From a virus, in IMG/VR virus record IMGVR_UViG_3300044825_001053, positions 1-35,270 of that record: 35,270 bases of DNA, one strand, 5' to 3'. The notes below the pieces were generated by a model that did no database searches, was not told where the DNA came from, and was given only the letters and a program-made list of their open reading frames with translations. Shown one piece after another: positions 22,047 to 28,684 of this stretch. A program made the position numbers and the translations under genes. Numbering within the stretch: the stretch's first letter is position 1; each line of letters starts with the position of its first letter.

Positions 22047-22598
22047 TTAGTGTGATGTTTTACGCCACGGCCACCACCCCATGCCGGGGCCGTTCTTCTG
22101 TTCAGAATACTGATACATGGCGAGGGCTGCTGTCATGTTGGTGGCAGGATCAAACAGGTCGCCGCATTCGGTGATGATTCCGAGGTTGCCGAGCCAGCCG
22201 GCCGGATGCTGGTTGTATTTGTTTGGTTTGCACCATGAGGCGGCGTTGATTTGCCACAGTCCGATGTCATGAGACCGTTCGTTGTATGCCCCCGGCCCGC
22301 ACCTCGATTCGCGCCACAGCACCTTGCTTGCCCACTCCCACAGGGCAGGGTCGAACCCGGTCTCCACGAACAGCGGATACCATTCGGCGCACTTGGTCGC
22401 CGGAAGGGTAGTTGTCGTCGTCGGGGTGGTCGGGATTACCTGCCCCAAATCTGGCCGGATTACCCCCTCAGAGGCCGTCTGAGCCACGCTAGACGGGGGC
22501 GGGGTGTCAGGTACTAGGGGTGGCAGGGTCGGCTCGACACGGGAACCGCCCGAACAGGAGACGACAACGAACACCATGATACCGGAAAACCATTTCAT
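22047..22598 (-). CDS. Lipoprotein with lysozyme-like / transglycosylase-like domain
   Basis: A 183-aa protein. The signal sequence MKWFSGIMVFVVVSC ends in a lipobox-like VVSC (C15), suggesting lipid anchoring outside the cell. A Pro/Thr-rich spacer (about 20-68, with PTTPTTTTTLP) follows. The SLT/lysozyme-like domain (about 70-165) has candidate catalytic E97 in LWRESRC and the GLWQIN motif at 113-118. Such domains cleave the glycan of peptidoglycan. Four or more Cys in the domain suggest disulphides. ATG 22598 has AAAGG 7 nt upstream. It is far from the lysis cassette, so a role in wall remodelling or superinfection exclusion is possible. Confidence 0.72.
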   Translation of the reverse strand: MKWFSGIMVFVVVSCSGGSRVEPTLPPLVPDTPPPSSVAQTASEGVIRPDLGQVIPTTPTTTTTLPATKCAEWYPLFVETGFDPALWEWASKVLWRESRCGPGAYNERSHDIGLWQINAASWCKPNKYNQHPAGWLGNLGIITECGDLFDPATNMTAALAMYQYSEQKNGPGMGWWPWRKTSH

Positions 22599-22612
22599 GT
22601 GAGAACCTTTCG

Positions 22613-22861
22613 TCAAACGAACCGTATGAAATGACGACGCTTGCTGTGATAGCCAGCCAAGAAGGGCCAGCCGTAGTCATCGACATAAACGATGCCCCAA
22701 CCGTCAATATGATGCCAGCCAAGAATCATCCGATGACGCCTTTTCCCACCGGCAGTACGAACTAACGCTTTCTGAGGAGTCGCAAATGCGTGGAATCCAG
22801 GATGGCCTGTCCCGCCATACGGGTAGTAGTCGCCAAGCAATTCCGAAACGTCTTGATCCAT
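22613..22861 (-). CDS. Hypothetical protein
   Basis: An 82-aa His/Tyr/Trp-rich protein (YYPYGGTGHPGFHAFATPQK ... ILGWHHIDGWGIVYVDDYGW). The second ATG (22861) is chosen, with AAAGG at good spacing. The first, at 22867, abuts that site. It follows the resolvase by a few bases in the same orientation. The beta-rich pattern has no recognised family. Confidence 0.55.
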   Translation of the reverse strand: MDQDVSELLGDYYPYGGTGHPGFHAFATPQKALVRTAGGKRRHRMILGWHHIDGWGIVYVDDYGWPFLAGYHSKRRHFIRFV

Positions 22862-22871
22862 TTCCATCCTT

Positions 22872-23207
22872 TCAGTAGCCTGCTTGTTTCAGCAGTCGAG
22901 CCATCGCCTCCAACGGCATCACGGCATACGACTGACCTGGATCCCAAATGCCACGCCGCTTGACCACCAACACCCCATACTCGGCATCAGCGTTGGCCCG
23001 CTCCTGCTCCGTCTCGCCGATCCACTCGGACAACGCAAGCGTCTTATGATTCTTGCACTCGACAACTATCGGACCGAGGCCCGTTAGATCACCCTTGTCG
23101 TACTGACCGTTCAACGCACGGCGTTCGACATACGGGAAGCCATGCTCCCGCAGGAAGTTTGCTACCGCTGTCTCAAACAGCGTTCCCTTCGCTCGTTGCT
23201 TGCTCAT
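22872..23207 (-). CDS. Holliday junction resolvase-like PD-(D/E)xK nuclease
   Basis: A 111-aa protein of the type annotated as Holliday junction resolvase in actinophages. It has an N-terminal basic helix (SKQRAKGTLFETAVANFLRE), E22-like and D37-like residues in 'ALNGQYDKGDLTGLGP', and the signature VVECKNHK (ExK), followed by a conserved helix after ALSEWIGETEQERAN. It would resolve branched intermediates made by the exonuclease/annealing pair upstream, before packaging. GGAG lies 7 nt before the ATG, inside the 3' end of the upstream small gene. Confidence 0.8.
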   Translation of the reverse strand: MSKQRAKGTLFETAVANFLREHGFPYVERRALNGQYDKGDLTGLGPIVVECKNHKTLALSEWIGETEQERANADAEYGVLVVKRRGIWDPGQSYAVMPLEAMARLLKQAGY

Positions 23208-23358
23208 GTCTCAACTCCAATGGGAACCTCGCATTACGACGAGGCTTACAACTGTGGTAAGGCACACCGACAAGCGGGACGTGCGTGGTCAAAGTCATGC
23301 GACAGGTGGAACACCACCATTCTACACGAGGTAGTTCAGAAGGGTTCTTCCGTGTCAT
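23173..23358 (-). CDS. Small zinc-binding-like protein (61 aa)
   Basis: Begins MTRKNPSELPRVEWWCSTCR and has CSTC followed by a YHSC segment, a CxxC-x-HxxC zinc site layout, then a basic tail. The start lies 22 nt inside SSB and the end lies 35 nt inside the resolvase gene, so it fills the gap between them. The ribosome site is weak. Similar tiny Cys-His proteins occur in phage recombination operons. Moderate confidence because of both overlaps. Confidence 0.5.
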   Translation of the reverse strand: MTRKNPSELPRVEWWCSTCRMTLTTHVPLVGVPYHSCKPRRNARFPLELRHEQATSEGNAV

Positions 23359-23701
23359 CTTCCACAACCGGGCGCGGCGCATCTTTCTTGTATCCGCGAA
23401 TCACATCAGCAATCGTATCGGCGATCAGTTCAACCCTCTTAGCAGGGGTTCCGTCCTTCTTCGTGTAATCCTCGATTTGAAGACGACCGATCACGACCAG
23501 CCGATCACCCTTACGGATCTCTTCGGCGACAGCCTCAGCCAACTCGTTGAACGTTACAACGTCATACCAGATGGTCTTCTGGTCTTCGCCTTTCTTGCCA
23601 CGAGTGTCGGCCAACGGAACCTTGCAGACCGGCACACCGGACCCGGTGTAACGAAGTTCGGGGTCGCGGCCCACATTTCCAATAGCGGTGATCGTGTTCA
23701 T
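23336..23701 (-). CDS. ssb: Single-stranded DNA-binding protein
   Basis: A 121-aa OB-fold SSB: MNTITAIGNVGRDPELRYT at the start, 'IWYDVVTFNELAEAVAEEIR', 'KGDRLVVIGRLQIEDYTKKD', and an acidic tail ending DDTEEPF, close to the usual DDxIPF protein-interaction tip. The linker is very short compared with bacterial SSB. It coats single strands made by the exonuclease and recruits partners. ATGA overlap with the annealing protein supports joint function. Confidence 0.92.
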   Translation of the reverse strand: MNTITAIGNVGRDPELRYTGSGVPVCKVPLADTRGKKGEDQKTIWYDVVTFNELAEAVAEEIRKGDRLVVIGRLQIEDYTKKDGTPAKRVELIADTIADVIRGYKKDAPRPVVEDDTEEPF

Positions 23702-24315
23702 GCTTCTACTTTCAATGCGTTGTACGCCTCACGAAGTTTCGTCAGGTCGCTGGTTGTTAGAGACTTGCTGAGATCGATGCCTGCTAGGTCGGCCACTTTG
23801 TCGTGGTCGAGGTTGTTGTCGGCACACGCTTTGATGAACTTCTCGATCACATCTTTTGCGACTGGCTTGTTCACGACGGTTTCGGTGACCGCTTTGATTT
23901 GACGCACAGCAGGCTTAGTGGGGACAGCACCGAGGTCTTCCCATTCTGCTTTCGTCCACAGCGACAATGCCACACCGAACCGCATCGCCCCGTTACGAAT
24001 GGCATCAGACACCAACTCCTTGCCAATGTCCTGCTTGCGTTCCTCCACCGAGCCGACACAGTAACGCCGCTGACCCAGCACAGTCATCCAGAACCCTGCC
24101 TGAATCATGTTGCCGATCTTCGTGCGGGCCGGTAGCCCAGCCTCGTCGAACGCGACAGGCTCGATGCTCCAATGTGGATCGATCTCAATGAGGATGCGCG
24201 TAATGTCAGCATGGCCTACGAAGTCAAGGGTGATGCCACCCTTCGGAAGTTTGCTGACGATCTTTGGGTCGGGAACCGCATAGTCGGTCAGGATCTTTTT
24301 CAGTTGCTCTGTCAT
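23698..24315 (-). CDS. Rad52-like single-strand annealing protein
   Basis: A 205-aa protein. 'LDFVGHADITRILIEIDPHW' (about 31-50) and a helix containing DAIRNGAMRFGVALSLW (about 104-120) are the pattern of phage Rad52/Sak/ERF-type annealing proteins, which form rings on ssDNA. The C-terminal third (about 140-205) is a Lys-rich linker plus a small helical domain (IKACADNNLDHDKVADLAG). I start at ATG 24315, with GGAGGA 5 nt upstream; the longer frame runs into the previous gene. It works with the YqaJ exonuclease and SSB encoded on either side. Confidence 0.75.
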   Translation of the reverse strand: MTEQLKKILTDYAVPDPKIVSKLPKGGITLDFVGHADITRILIEIDPHWSIEPVAFDEAGLPARTKIGNMIQAGFWMTVLGQRRYCVGSVEERKQDIGKELVSDAIRNGAMRFGVALSLWTKAEWEDLGAVPTKPAVRQIKAVTETVVNKPVAKDVIEKFIKACADNNLDHDKVADLAGIDLSKSLTTSDLTKLREAYNALKVEA

Positions 24316-24316
24316 T

Positions 24317-24655
24317 TCAGTCCTCCACAATCCGGCTTTGCCATACACGCACCGGGCGGCGATGACACCGAGGGCGTTCCGAGTTGATCACCCTATCGGT
24401 CGGTCGAATCCAACCGGCGGCCTGTGCTCGCTTCATCGCACCACCCAACGAACGGGTCTCGTCCGGCACGGTGATCTCTGCTGTCTCGAAATAATCCCAA
24501 ATGTCATCTGTTGTGAACTCGGGAAGGATGCTGGCCGTGTAACGGATCGCATCATCAAGATGCTTCTGCCACCGTGCGCTCGCGGCATCATAGCCACGCT
24601 TGATTGCGTCATCGCGAAGGCGTGTCGCCTCCACCACGTTTGTACCGATAAACAT
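24317..24655 (-). CDS. Conserved phage protein with winged-helix-like domain
   Basis: A 112-aa protein. An N-terminal helical part (LRDDAIKRGYDAASARWQKH) leads to a compact domain 'PEFTTDDIWDYFETAEITVP ... RSLGGAMKRAQAAGWIRPTD' and a basic end 'RPRCHRRPVRVWQS'. This order resembles a winged helix and occurs in many actinophage and marine phage genomes without assigned function. ATG 24655 has GGAG 7 nt upstream and shares one base with the exonuclease stop. Lying between exonuclease and annealing protein, it may be a DNA-binding accessory. Confidence 0.68.
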   Translation of the reverse strand: MFIGTNVVEATRLRDDAIKRGYDAASARWQKHLDDAIRYTASILPEFTTDDIWDYFETAEITVPDETRSLGGAMKRAQAAGWIRPTDRVINSERPRCHRRPVRVWQSRIVED

Positions 24656-25605
24656 TACTTGTCTCCTTTCACCCGCATCACGCGGTAACTGTTCTGCTTT
24701 GTGTACTTGGCTACCAGATCGGGATGATCGGCGGCCAAACCTTTCGTGTCCAACGACGACCGTGACTGGTTCTTCCATGTCACCGCCGTAGCACCGTTTA
24801 CCGTACCAACATTTGCGTCGCCAAGCAAACTGGCGATCTTGCCTTTCAACTCCGATTCGATAGACGACAGTTCTTTGATCTGGAACTGGACGTCTGCCAA
24901 CTCGGTGAACAGATGCGAATAGTCGGATAGGTCGGCGGCACGATCCGATGCTTCGGGATACACCGACGACACATCCTCATACGAGGCAGGCCACTCCGGG
25001 TTCGGTTCACCAATCGACCACCAGAACCGAAAGTCGGTGACCGCACCCCAATGCTCGGCACGTTCCTCATCAGAGACGTGCTGTTCATAGATATGTAACT
25101 GTTGGTTGCCGTCAAAGATCGCCCACGTGATGACCGGCGACAGGGTACAGATTGACTGGTGAACACCCTGCCAATACCAGGTGCGAGGCAACCGGCCATT
25201 CCAATAGTCCGTAGTCGTCTTGATCTCCACAACACGCCGAGGCGGGGTGATCTGGTTCTCGTACGAGTGTTCGTCTACCGCATCAATCGTCGCCAACAGG
25301 CACGGCGTACCTTCAATCAGATACAGATAGCGCGGTTCGACAAGTCGTTCGTCCAGCCGGTCGCCTGCCCATTGACGGATCGTCGGCTCCAAACGGTTGC
25401 CTCGTTCCATCGCCTCGGATTCCTCGGTGACGACAGGTTCCGATGCGCTTTTCTCTTGGAAAAGTTGGATGCGGGTCTTGTACCGATGCTCACCGTGGAG
25501 AGCCGCCGCATCCGAAGCGGTCAGTACGAGTTCGCCATCGTCGGAACGGTGACGGCCACGCAACCAAGTAATACGGTCAGTTGATTTAGGAATGAGATTC
25601 GGCAT
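24655..25605 (-). CDS. YqaJ-family (lambda-exonuclease-like) recombination nuclease
   Basis: A 316-aa protein. 'VLTASDAAALHGEHRYKTRI' near the start and 'MERGNRLEPTIRQWA' (E73) are typical. D108 in LLATIDAVDEH and the ExK pair E127/K129 in VVEIKTTTD form the metal site; Q146/Q150 follow in WYWQGVHQ. It would digest the 5' strand of duplex ends to feed the annealing protein. The C-terminal 95 residues are an extra helical coiled-coil part (FQIKELSSIESELKGKIASL). AAAGGA lies 6 nt before the ATG. First gene after a candidate promoter. Confidence 0.88.
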   Translation of the reverse strand: MPNLIPKSTDRITWLRGRHRSDDGELVLTASDAAALHGEHRYKTRIQLFQEKSASEPVVTEESEAMERGNRLEPTIRQWAGDRLDERLVEPRYLYLIEGTPCLLATIDAVDEHSYENQITPPRRVVEIKTTTDYWNGRLPRTWYWQGVHQSICTLSPVITWAIFDGNQQLHIYEQHVSDEERAEHWGAVTDFRFWWSIGEPNPEWPASYEDVSSVYPEASDRAADLSDYSHLFTELADVQFQIKELSSIESELKGKIASLLGDANVGTVNGATAVTWKNQSRSSLDTKGLAADHPDLVAKYTKQNSYRVMRVKGDK

Positions 25606-25649
25606 ACGCCGTCCTTTCTCTCTCTTGTATTTCCGGGCTAACAGGTTTC

Positions 25650-25678
25650 AGACTACGGCACTATCGCCGTGCTGTCAA
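25650..25678 (-). promoter_or_regulatory. Candidate promoter with hairpin operator before the recombination genes
   Basis: On the minus strand a perfect TTGACA (25678-25673) is followed by a 17-nt spacer and TAGTCT (25655-25650), a weak -10. The spacer carries ACGGC-GATAGT-GCCGT, an inverted repeat suited to repressor binding. It lies in the 69-bp gap before the exonuclease gene and overlaps the stop of the upstream gene. Confidence 0.4.
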
Positions 25679-26049
25679 GCCAATCCTTCTTGATGCCAGT
25701 TCACCGGCAAATGAATCGCCAACGAATACATCGTCACCACGTTCTCCCACGGAATATGGTTCACGTCGCCAACCCAGTCCGGTTCGTCAGCAGTATTCAT
25801 CACAGTCGAAACAATCGTGCAATAGCCAGACTTCGCCTGAGGCCACAGCCAGCCAACCGTAATCGGCATAACCACCTCAGGCTCGTAGCCCTCAACCTCA
25901 GTCCACGACCCGTCGTTGCCACCCTGATGAGCGTCACGCCATTGAACAACAACCAGCGGCCAAGTGCTATCGCTCTTGTCCCAAATTTTTTCGTCGCCGT
26001 CGCTCCACATCGGATCGTCGGACGCATCGGTGTCGTTCTCGTGGGTCAT
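25675..26049 (-). CDS. Conserved phage hypothetical protein
   Basis: A 124-aa acidic protein. The first 30 residues are Asp/Glu/Ser-rich (THENDTDASDDPMWSDGDEK). 'WPLVVVQWRDAHQGGNDGSW' and 'VVMPITVGWLWPQAKSGYCT' form a small beta domain. I recognise this VVVxWxD-x(n)-TVGW layout from many phage genomes, where function is unknown. GGAG is 6 nt before the ATG. It lies between the phosphoesterase and exonuclease genes. Confidence 0.65.
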   Translation of the reverse strand: MTHENDTDASDDPMWSDGDEKIWDKSDSTWPLVVVQWRDAHQGGNDGSWTEVEGYEPEVVMPITVGWLWPQAKSGYCTIVSTVMNTADEPDWVGDVNHIPWENVVTMYSLAIHLPVNWHQEGLA

Positions 26050-26073
26050 ATTCTGCTCCGCATCGTGGACATT

Positions 26074-27237
26074 CTAGGAACTCGGCTGGCACGAATAAAG
26101 TTTACCCCGCCACCAGGCACGGCCTGAATGGATCGGAATCTGCTCATACCAGAACTCGCCATCACCAGGCTTGTAGGTGACCACAGCCAACCCCTGTTGC
26201 CAGTCCTCCACTACCGGAAGGGGCCGCCCGTCCAAGTCGAGTCCGCCTTTCGTAGACGGCACAACGCCATCAACTCGCGCAAGGCAACCAGGTGTCGCCG
26301 CCAGGATTGTCTTGGGTCCGTCGAAATCTTCGCGGCTACGTTCGGCCCATTCGCGACGGTGAATGTGTCCGTAGATGACTGACGTTTTAGAAGTGTTGAG
26401 GTAGGCGTGAGCGGTTGAACCTCCGCTCCGTACTTTGTCACCGTGAATGACTCGCAACCGCTCGTTGATCCAGACCGCACCAGCCGGATACCCCGCCTTG
26501 TAATCAATCTGTGTTTCGTCCATTCGTAACAGGAACGGCACAGAAAGAACGGGGTAAGAAGCAGGATCCAAACCTCGCTTGATGCCATACGCCGCTTTGA
26601 GATTGTCCAACGTCGCATTGGAGATACGCTCCTCATGGTTCCCTGCGATCCAACTGATCTTCGCGTTCGGTGCCACCGCCCGCAACTCGAAACACAACTT
26701 CGTAGCACGATCAATACTGGCCTGCGTCGTCAACGCATACGCCGGGGACAGGCGGTACTTGCCGAACTCCGGGGCATCAAGGTTGTCGCCAACCAACACC
26801 ACATGATCCGGGTTCGCCGCCGCCGTCACAGACAGGGCGACAGCCAACGCTTCCTCATCATGCGTCGGTTGCAACACCCCTTCGCTATCACGGTAATAAC
26901 CGATCTGCATATCAGGCAGAATCACCGCAGTCTCAAACCCATCCGGTTTCGGCTCCGCCTTCGGCAACTTCAAGCCGACCTTTACCACCGGTCCCTGAGA
27001 CACCGTTGACCAAGCCGGTCCACTCTCCCACGAAGGGGATAGTTGGACTCCAAGCAGGTCGTGAACTTCGGCCTCACCGTCCTGATTTTTCGTGAGTGAC
27101 TGATAGATGGACAGCCTGTTGATCTGTCCGATTTCGTCAACGGATATACCTTGACGGTCAAGTAGGTCGGCGATACGCCCAAGAACTTCTTTACGCGGTA
27201 GCGGAACATCCTTGTTGAGCGTCTCAGCCAAGCCCAC
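26074..27237 (-). CDS. Calcineurin-like metallophosphoesterase
   Basis: A 387-aa protein. Residues 1-100 are an N-terminal helical extension without recognised domain. The phosphoesterase core follows: motif I PDMQ (D109, Q111 where many members have H), VGDNLD (D151), GNHEER (N200, H201), IHGDK (H265) and YGHIH (H291, H293). It probably acts on nucleic-acid phosphates, since phage members sit in replication operons. The C-terminus is aromatic-rich (EFWYEQIPIHSGRAWWRGKL). GTG start with AAGGAG 7 nt upstream. It overlaps the preceding small gene by 14 nt, and both proteins begin MGLAE. Confidence 0.85.
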   Translation of the reverse strand: MGLAETLNKDVPLPRKEVLGRIADLLDRQGISVDEIGQINRLSIYQSLTKNQDGEAEVHDLLGVQLSPSWESGPAWSTVSQGPVVKVGLKLPKAEPKPDGFETAVILPDMQIGYYRDSEGVLQPTHDEEALAVALSVTAAANPDHVVLVGDNLDAPEFGKYRLSPAYALTTQASIDRATKLCFELRAVAPNAKISWIAGNHEERISNATLDNLKAAYGIKRGLDPASYPVLSVPFLLRMDETQIDYKAGYPAGAVWINERLRVIHGDKVRSGGSTAHAYLNTSKTSVIYGHIHRREWAERSREDFDGPKTILAATPGCLARVDGVVPSTKGGLDLDGRPLPVVEDWQQGLAVVTYKPGDGEFWYEQIPIHSGRAWWRGKLYSCQPSS

Positions 27238-27502
27238 AACGGCACTCCTTATTCAAATGCGTTCGCAAAGAATCTTTGCCGAGGTTGTAACCATTCTCCC
27301 GCAACGAACGCTGAATCCATGCCAACGTGTACTTGACCTGCCCACCCAATCTGTCTGTTGACGAGTATTGGCGGACAAGATCGAACGCCTTTTCTAACTC
27401 AATTGCGTCTTCTTCGCCGAGCATTTGTTTCAATGTCCAAATGCGGCAACGATAACTAAACGGGTCTGTTGGCCCTTGCCGCAGACTTTCTGCTAACCCC
27501 AT
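27224..27502 (-). CDS. Small helical, HTH-like phage protein
   Basis: A 92-aa protein. After MGLAESLRQGPTDPF comes a Cys-containing segment, an 'EEDAIELEKAFDLV' helix and 'IQRSLRENGYNLGKDSLRTH', ending CRCGLG. The final part (helix-turn-'SLRTHLNKEC') follows the pattern of small actinophage HTH proteins whose last helix ends in an R-H-x(2-3)-C signature. It is located directly before the phosphoesterase. GGAG is 7 nt before the ATG. DNA binding is likely but not shown. Confidence 0.6.
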   Translation of the reverse strand: MGLAESLRQGPTDPFSYRCRIWTLKQMLGEEDAIELEKAFDLVRQYSSTDRLGGQVKYTLAWIQRSLRENGYNLGKDSLRTHLNKECRCGLG

Positions 27503-27623
27503 GATGTTTCTCCAATCGCATAATCAACTGATGCAGGTTGTCTGCATCCTGCTGGCCTCGCGGGTTTACTCTACTGAGATACCCCACGATTTCAGGGATA
27601 AGTTGACTAACACTCTCGCTCAT
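27456..27623 (-). CDS. Possible 55-aa protein overlapping the next gene
   Basis: The ATG frame encodes MSESVSQLIPEIVGYLSRVN, then a helix (QQDADNLHQLIMRLEKHHGV) and a basic tail. It fills the gap after the lysis terminator and overlaps the start of gene 27224-27502 by 47 nt in another frame. GAGGG lies about 10 nt upstream. The protein-like amphipathic helix supports it; the long overlap argues for caution. Confidence 0.35.
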   Translation of the reverse strand: MSESVSQLIPEIVGYLSRVNPRGQQDADNLHQLIMRLEKHHGVSRKSAARANRPV

Positions 27624-27639
27624 TGTCAAGCACCCTCAC

Positions 27640-27657
27640 AAAACCCCAGGTCAGGGG
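27640..27657 (-). terminator. Candidate intrinsic terminator of the lysis cassette
   Basis: Read on the minus strand, CCCC-TGACCT-GGGG is followed by TTTTGT, six bases after the stop of the DUF2746-like gene. The stem is short but fully G-C and ends in a T-run, and it lies between two operons. A weak or partial terminator is likely. Confidence 0.42.
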
Positions 27658-27663
27658 ATAAAT

Positions 27664-27882
27664 CTACTTACCGTTTTCGATATGCCAGGTGATGTGGCCG
27701 TCCAACCGGTCGTCCACCTTGTCCACCTTCGCATCAACCCGATCAACCTTGTCTTCGATACGCAACAAGACAGCCTGATTCTCGCCATGCTGTGCCGTGT
27801 TACGACGATCAAACCGGGACAGGAACCACATGACCGGCCCCCCAATCAGGGCGACAGCCAACGGAACCCATACCGCTTCCAC
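27664..27882 (-). CDS. DUF2746-like membrane protein, lysis cassette
   Basis: A 72-aa protein. One transmembrane helix (about 4-21, VWVPLAVALIGGPVMWFL) is followed by 'SRFDRRNTAQHGENQAVLLR', the conserved DUF2746 segment of actinophages. Heptads follow (IEDKVDRVDAKVDKVDDRLD). Members lie beside endolysin genes and are considered holin-associated. GTG start, with AGGAAAG 8 nt upstream inside the end of the holin gene. Last gene before a terminator. Confidence 0.72.
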   Translation of the reverse strand: MEAVWVPLAVALIGGPVMWFLSRFDRRNTAQHGENQAVLLRIEDKVDRVDAKVDKVDDRLDGHITWHIENGK

Positions 27883-27887
27883 ATCAA

Positions 27888-28106
27888 CTACTTTCCTGCG
27901 CCGAAAGCGATATCTTCTTCGGACTTCGTGATCTTTCCGTCCGTATAGTACGCCTTAGCGAGCATCGCCACGACCGGCAAAGTGTTGGCCCCAGCGACAG
28001 CAACAGCCTTCCACAATTCTGCCCCGCCAAGCAAGGCGGACGCACCAACAATCGTGGTCAGGTTGTAGACGGCAAGGGCGGTGAGGCGGGCGGCAAGCGA
28101 CTTCAT
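27888..28106 (-). CDS. Holin-like protein
   Basis: A 72-aa protein with two hydrophobic helices (about 7-28, RLTALAVYNLTTIVGASALL, and about 33-52, AVAVAGANTLPVVAMLAKAY) and a charged C-terminus (TDGKITKSEEDIAFGAGK). Size, two-helix topology and position right after the endolysin gene fit a phage holin, which opens the membrane to release the endolysin. The ribosome site is weak. An inverted repeat overlaps the gap before it. Confidence 0.72.
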   Translation of the reverse strand: MKSLAARLTALAVYNLTTIVGASALLGGAELWKAVAVAGANTLPVVAMLAKAYYTDGKITKSEEDIAFGAGK

Positions 28107-28114
28107 GACACTAT

Positions 28115-28129
28115 TGTAGACTATCTACA
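28115..28129. promoter_or_regulatory. Perfect inverted repeat between endolysin and holin genes
   Basis: TGTAGA-CTA-TCTACA is a 6-bp palindrome with a 3-nt centre. It covers the endolysin stop codon and ends 9 bp before the holin start. As RNA it would form a small stem just upstream of a poor ribosome site, and could set holin timing. It may also be chance. Confidence 0.35.
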
Positions 28130-28580
28130 CCGTCAACGAACGCTTGATCGCCTCGGTCATAGCCTCCGGATTGTCGGCCATAGCGGGGCTGATCTCAATA
28201 TGAATCCATCGGCCACCGGGCGCACCCGCAATCCGGCCTTTCGGGTAGGTCAGCCAGCCAGCCCGATCACACCGCCAGCCCCGTCCGCCAGGACGAGGGA
28301 AATAGTCGGCGACATACTCGACACCGAACTGATCAGCGTTTTTGACCAGCCAATCAATAACCGGTTCAATCACAGCACGGTCACGCCATCCGAGATCGGC
28401 GGCCCGCCCAGTCCCATGAACCGACTGCTTGCCCGGTTTGCCTTTCATGTCACGCACCATCCACGTCCCCAGGTTCGTGACCTTGCCACCATTCAGGAAC
28501 AAGATGGTGTCTACCAATACTTTGAGTCCGGGTTTGGTTCCGGTTCCTCGTTTGTCGAATCCGGTGTAGGGGCGGGTCAT
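28125..28580 (-). CDS. Endolysin, peptidase M15-like
   Basis: A 151-aa single-domain protein. Zinc ligands of the M15/VanY type are visible: SVHGTGRAADLGW (H55, D62) and RWIHIEIS (H127). Such enzymes cut peptide cross-links of peptidoglycan (D-Ala-D-Ala or endopeptidase). No signal peptide, so release would need the holin encoded next. The ATG is in ATGA overlap with the 32-aa membrane ORF upstream. No cell-wall-binding domain is present. Confidence 0.82.
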   Translation of the reverse strand: MTRPYTGFDKRGTGTKPGLKVLVDTILFLNGGKVTNLGTWMVRDMKGKPGKQSVHGTGRAADLGWRDRAVIEPVIDWLVKNADQFGVEYVADYFPRPGGRGWRCDRAGWLTYPKGRIAGAPGGRWIHIEISPAMADNPEAMTEAIKRSLTV

Positions 28581-28675
28581 AGGGCATCCATTTCTTTCAG
28601 CAGACTGTACGAGTTGTAGGCGATCAGGCCGACGAGCGCGAGGAGCGCGAGTGCCAGCCAGCCGAGATACTTCAC
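28577..28675 (-). CDS. 32-aa single-pass membrane protein upstream of endolysin
   Basis: A GTG frame encoding MKYLGWLALALLALVGLIAY, then NSYSLLKEMDAL: one transmembrane helix after a short basic start, with an acidic tail. It starts 9 nt after the oxygenase stop and ends in ATGA overlap with the endolysin gene. It may be a small holin, antiholin or signal-arrest partner. No clear ribosome site. Size keeps confidence moderate. Confidence 0.5.
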   Translation of the reverse strand: MKYLGWLALALLALVGLIAYNSYSLLKEMDAL

Positions 28676-28684
28676 CCGTCTAGT

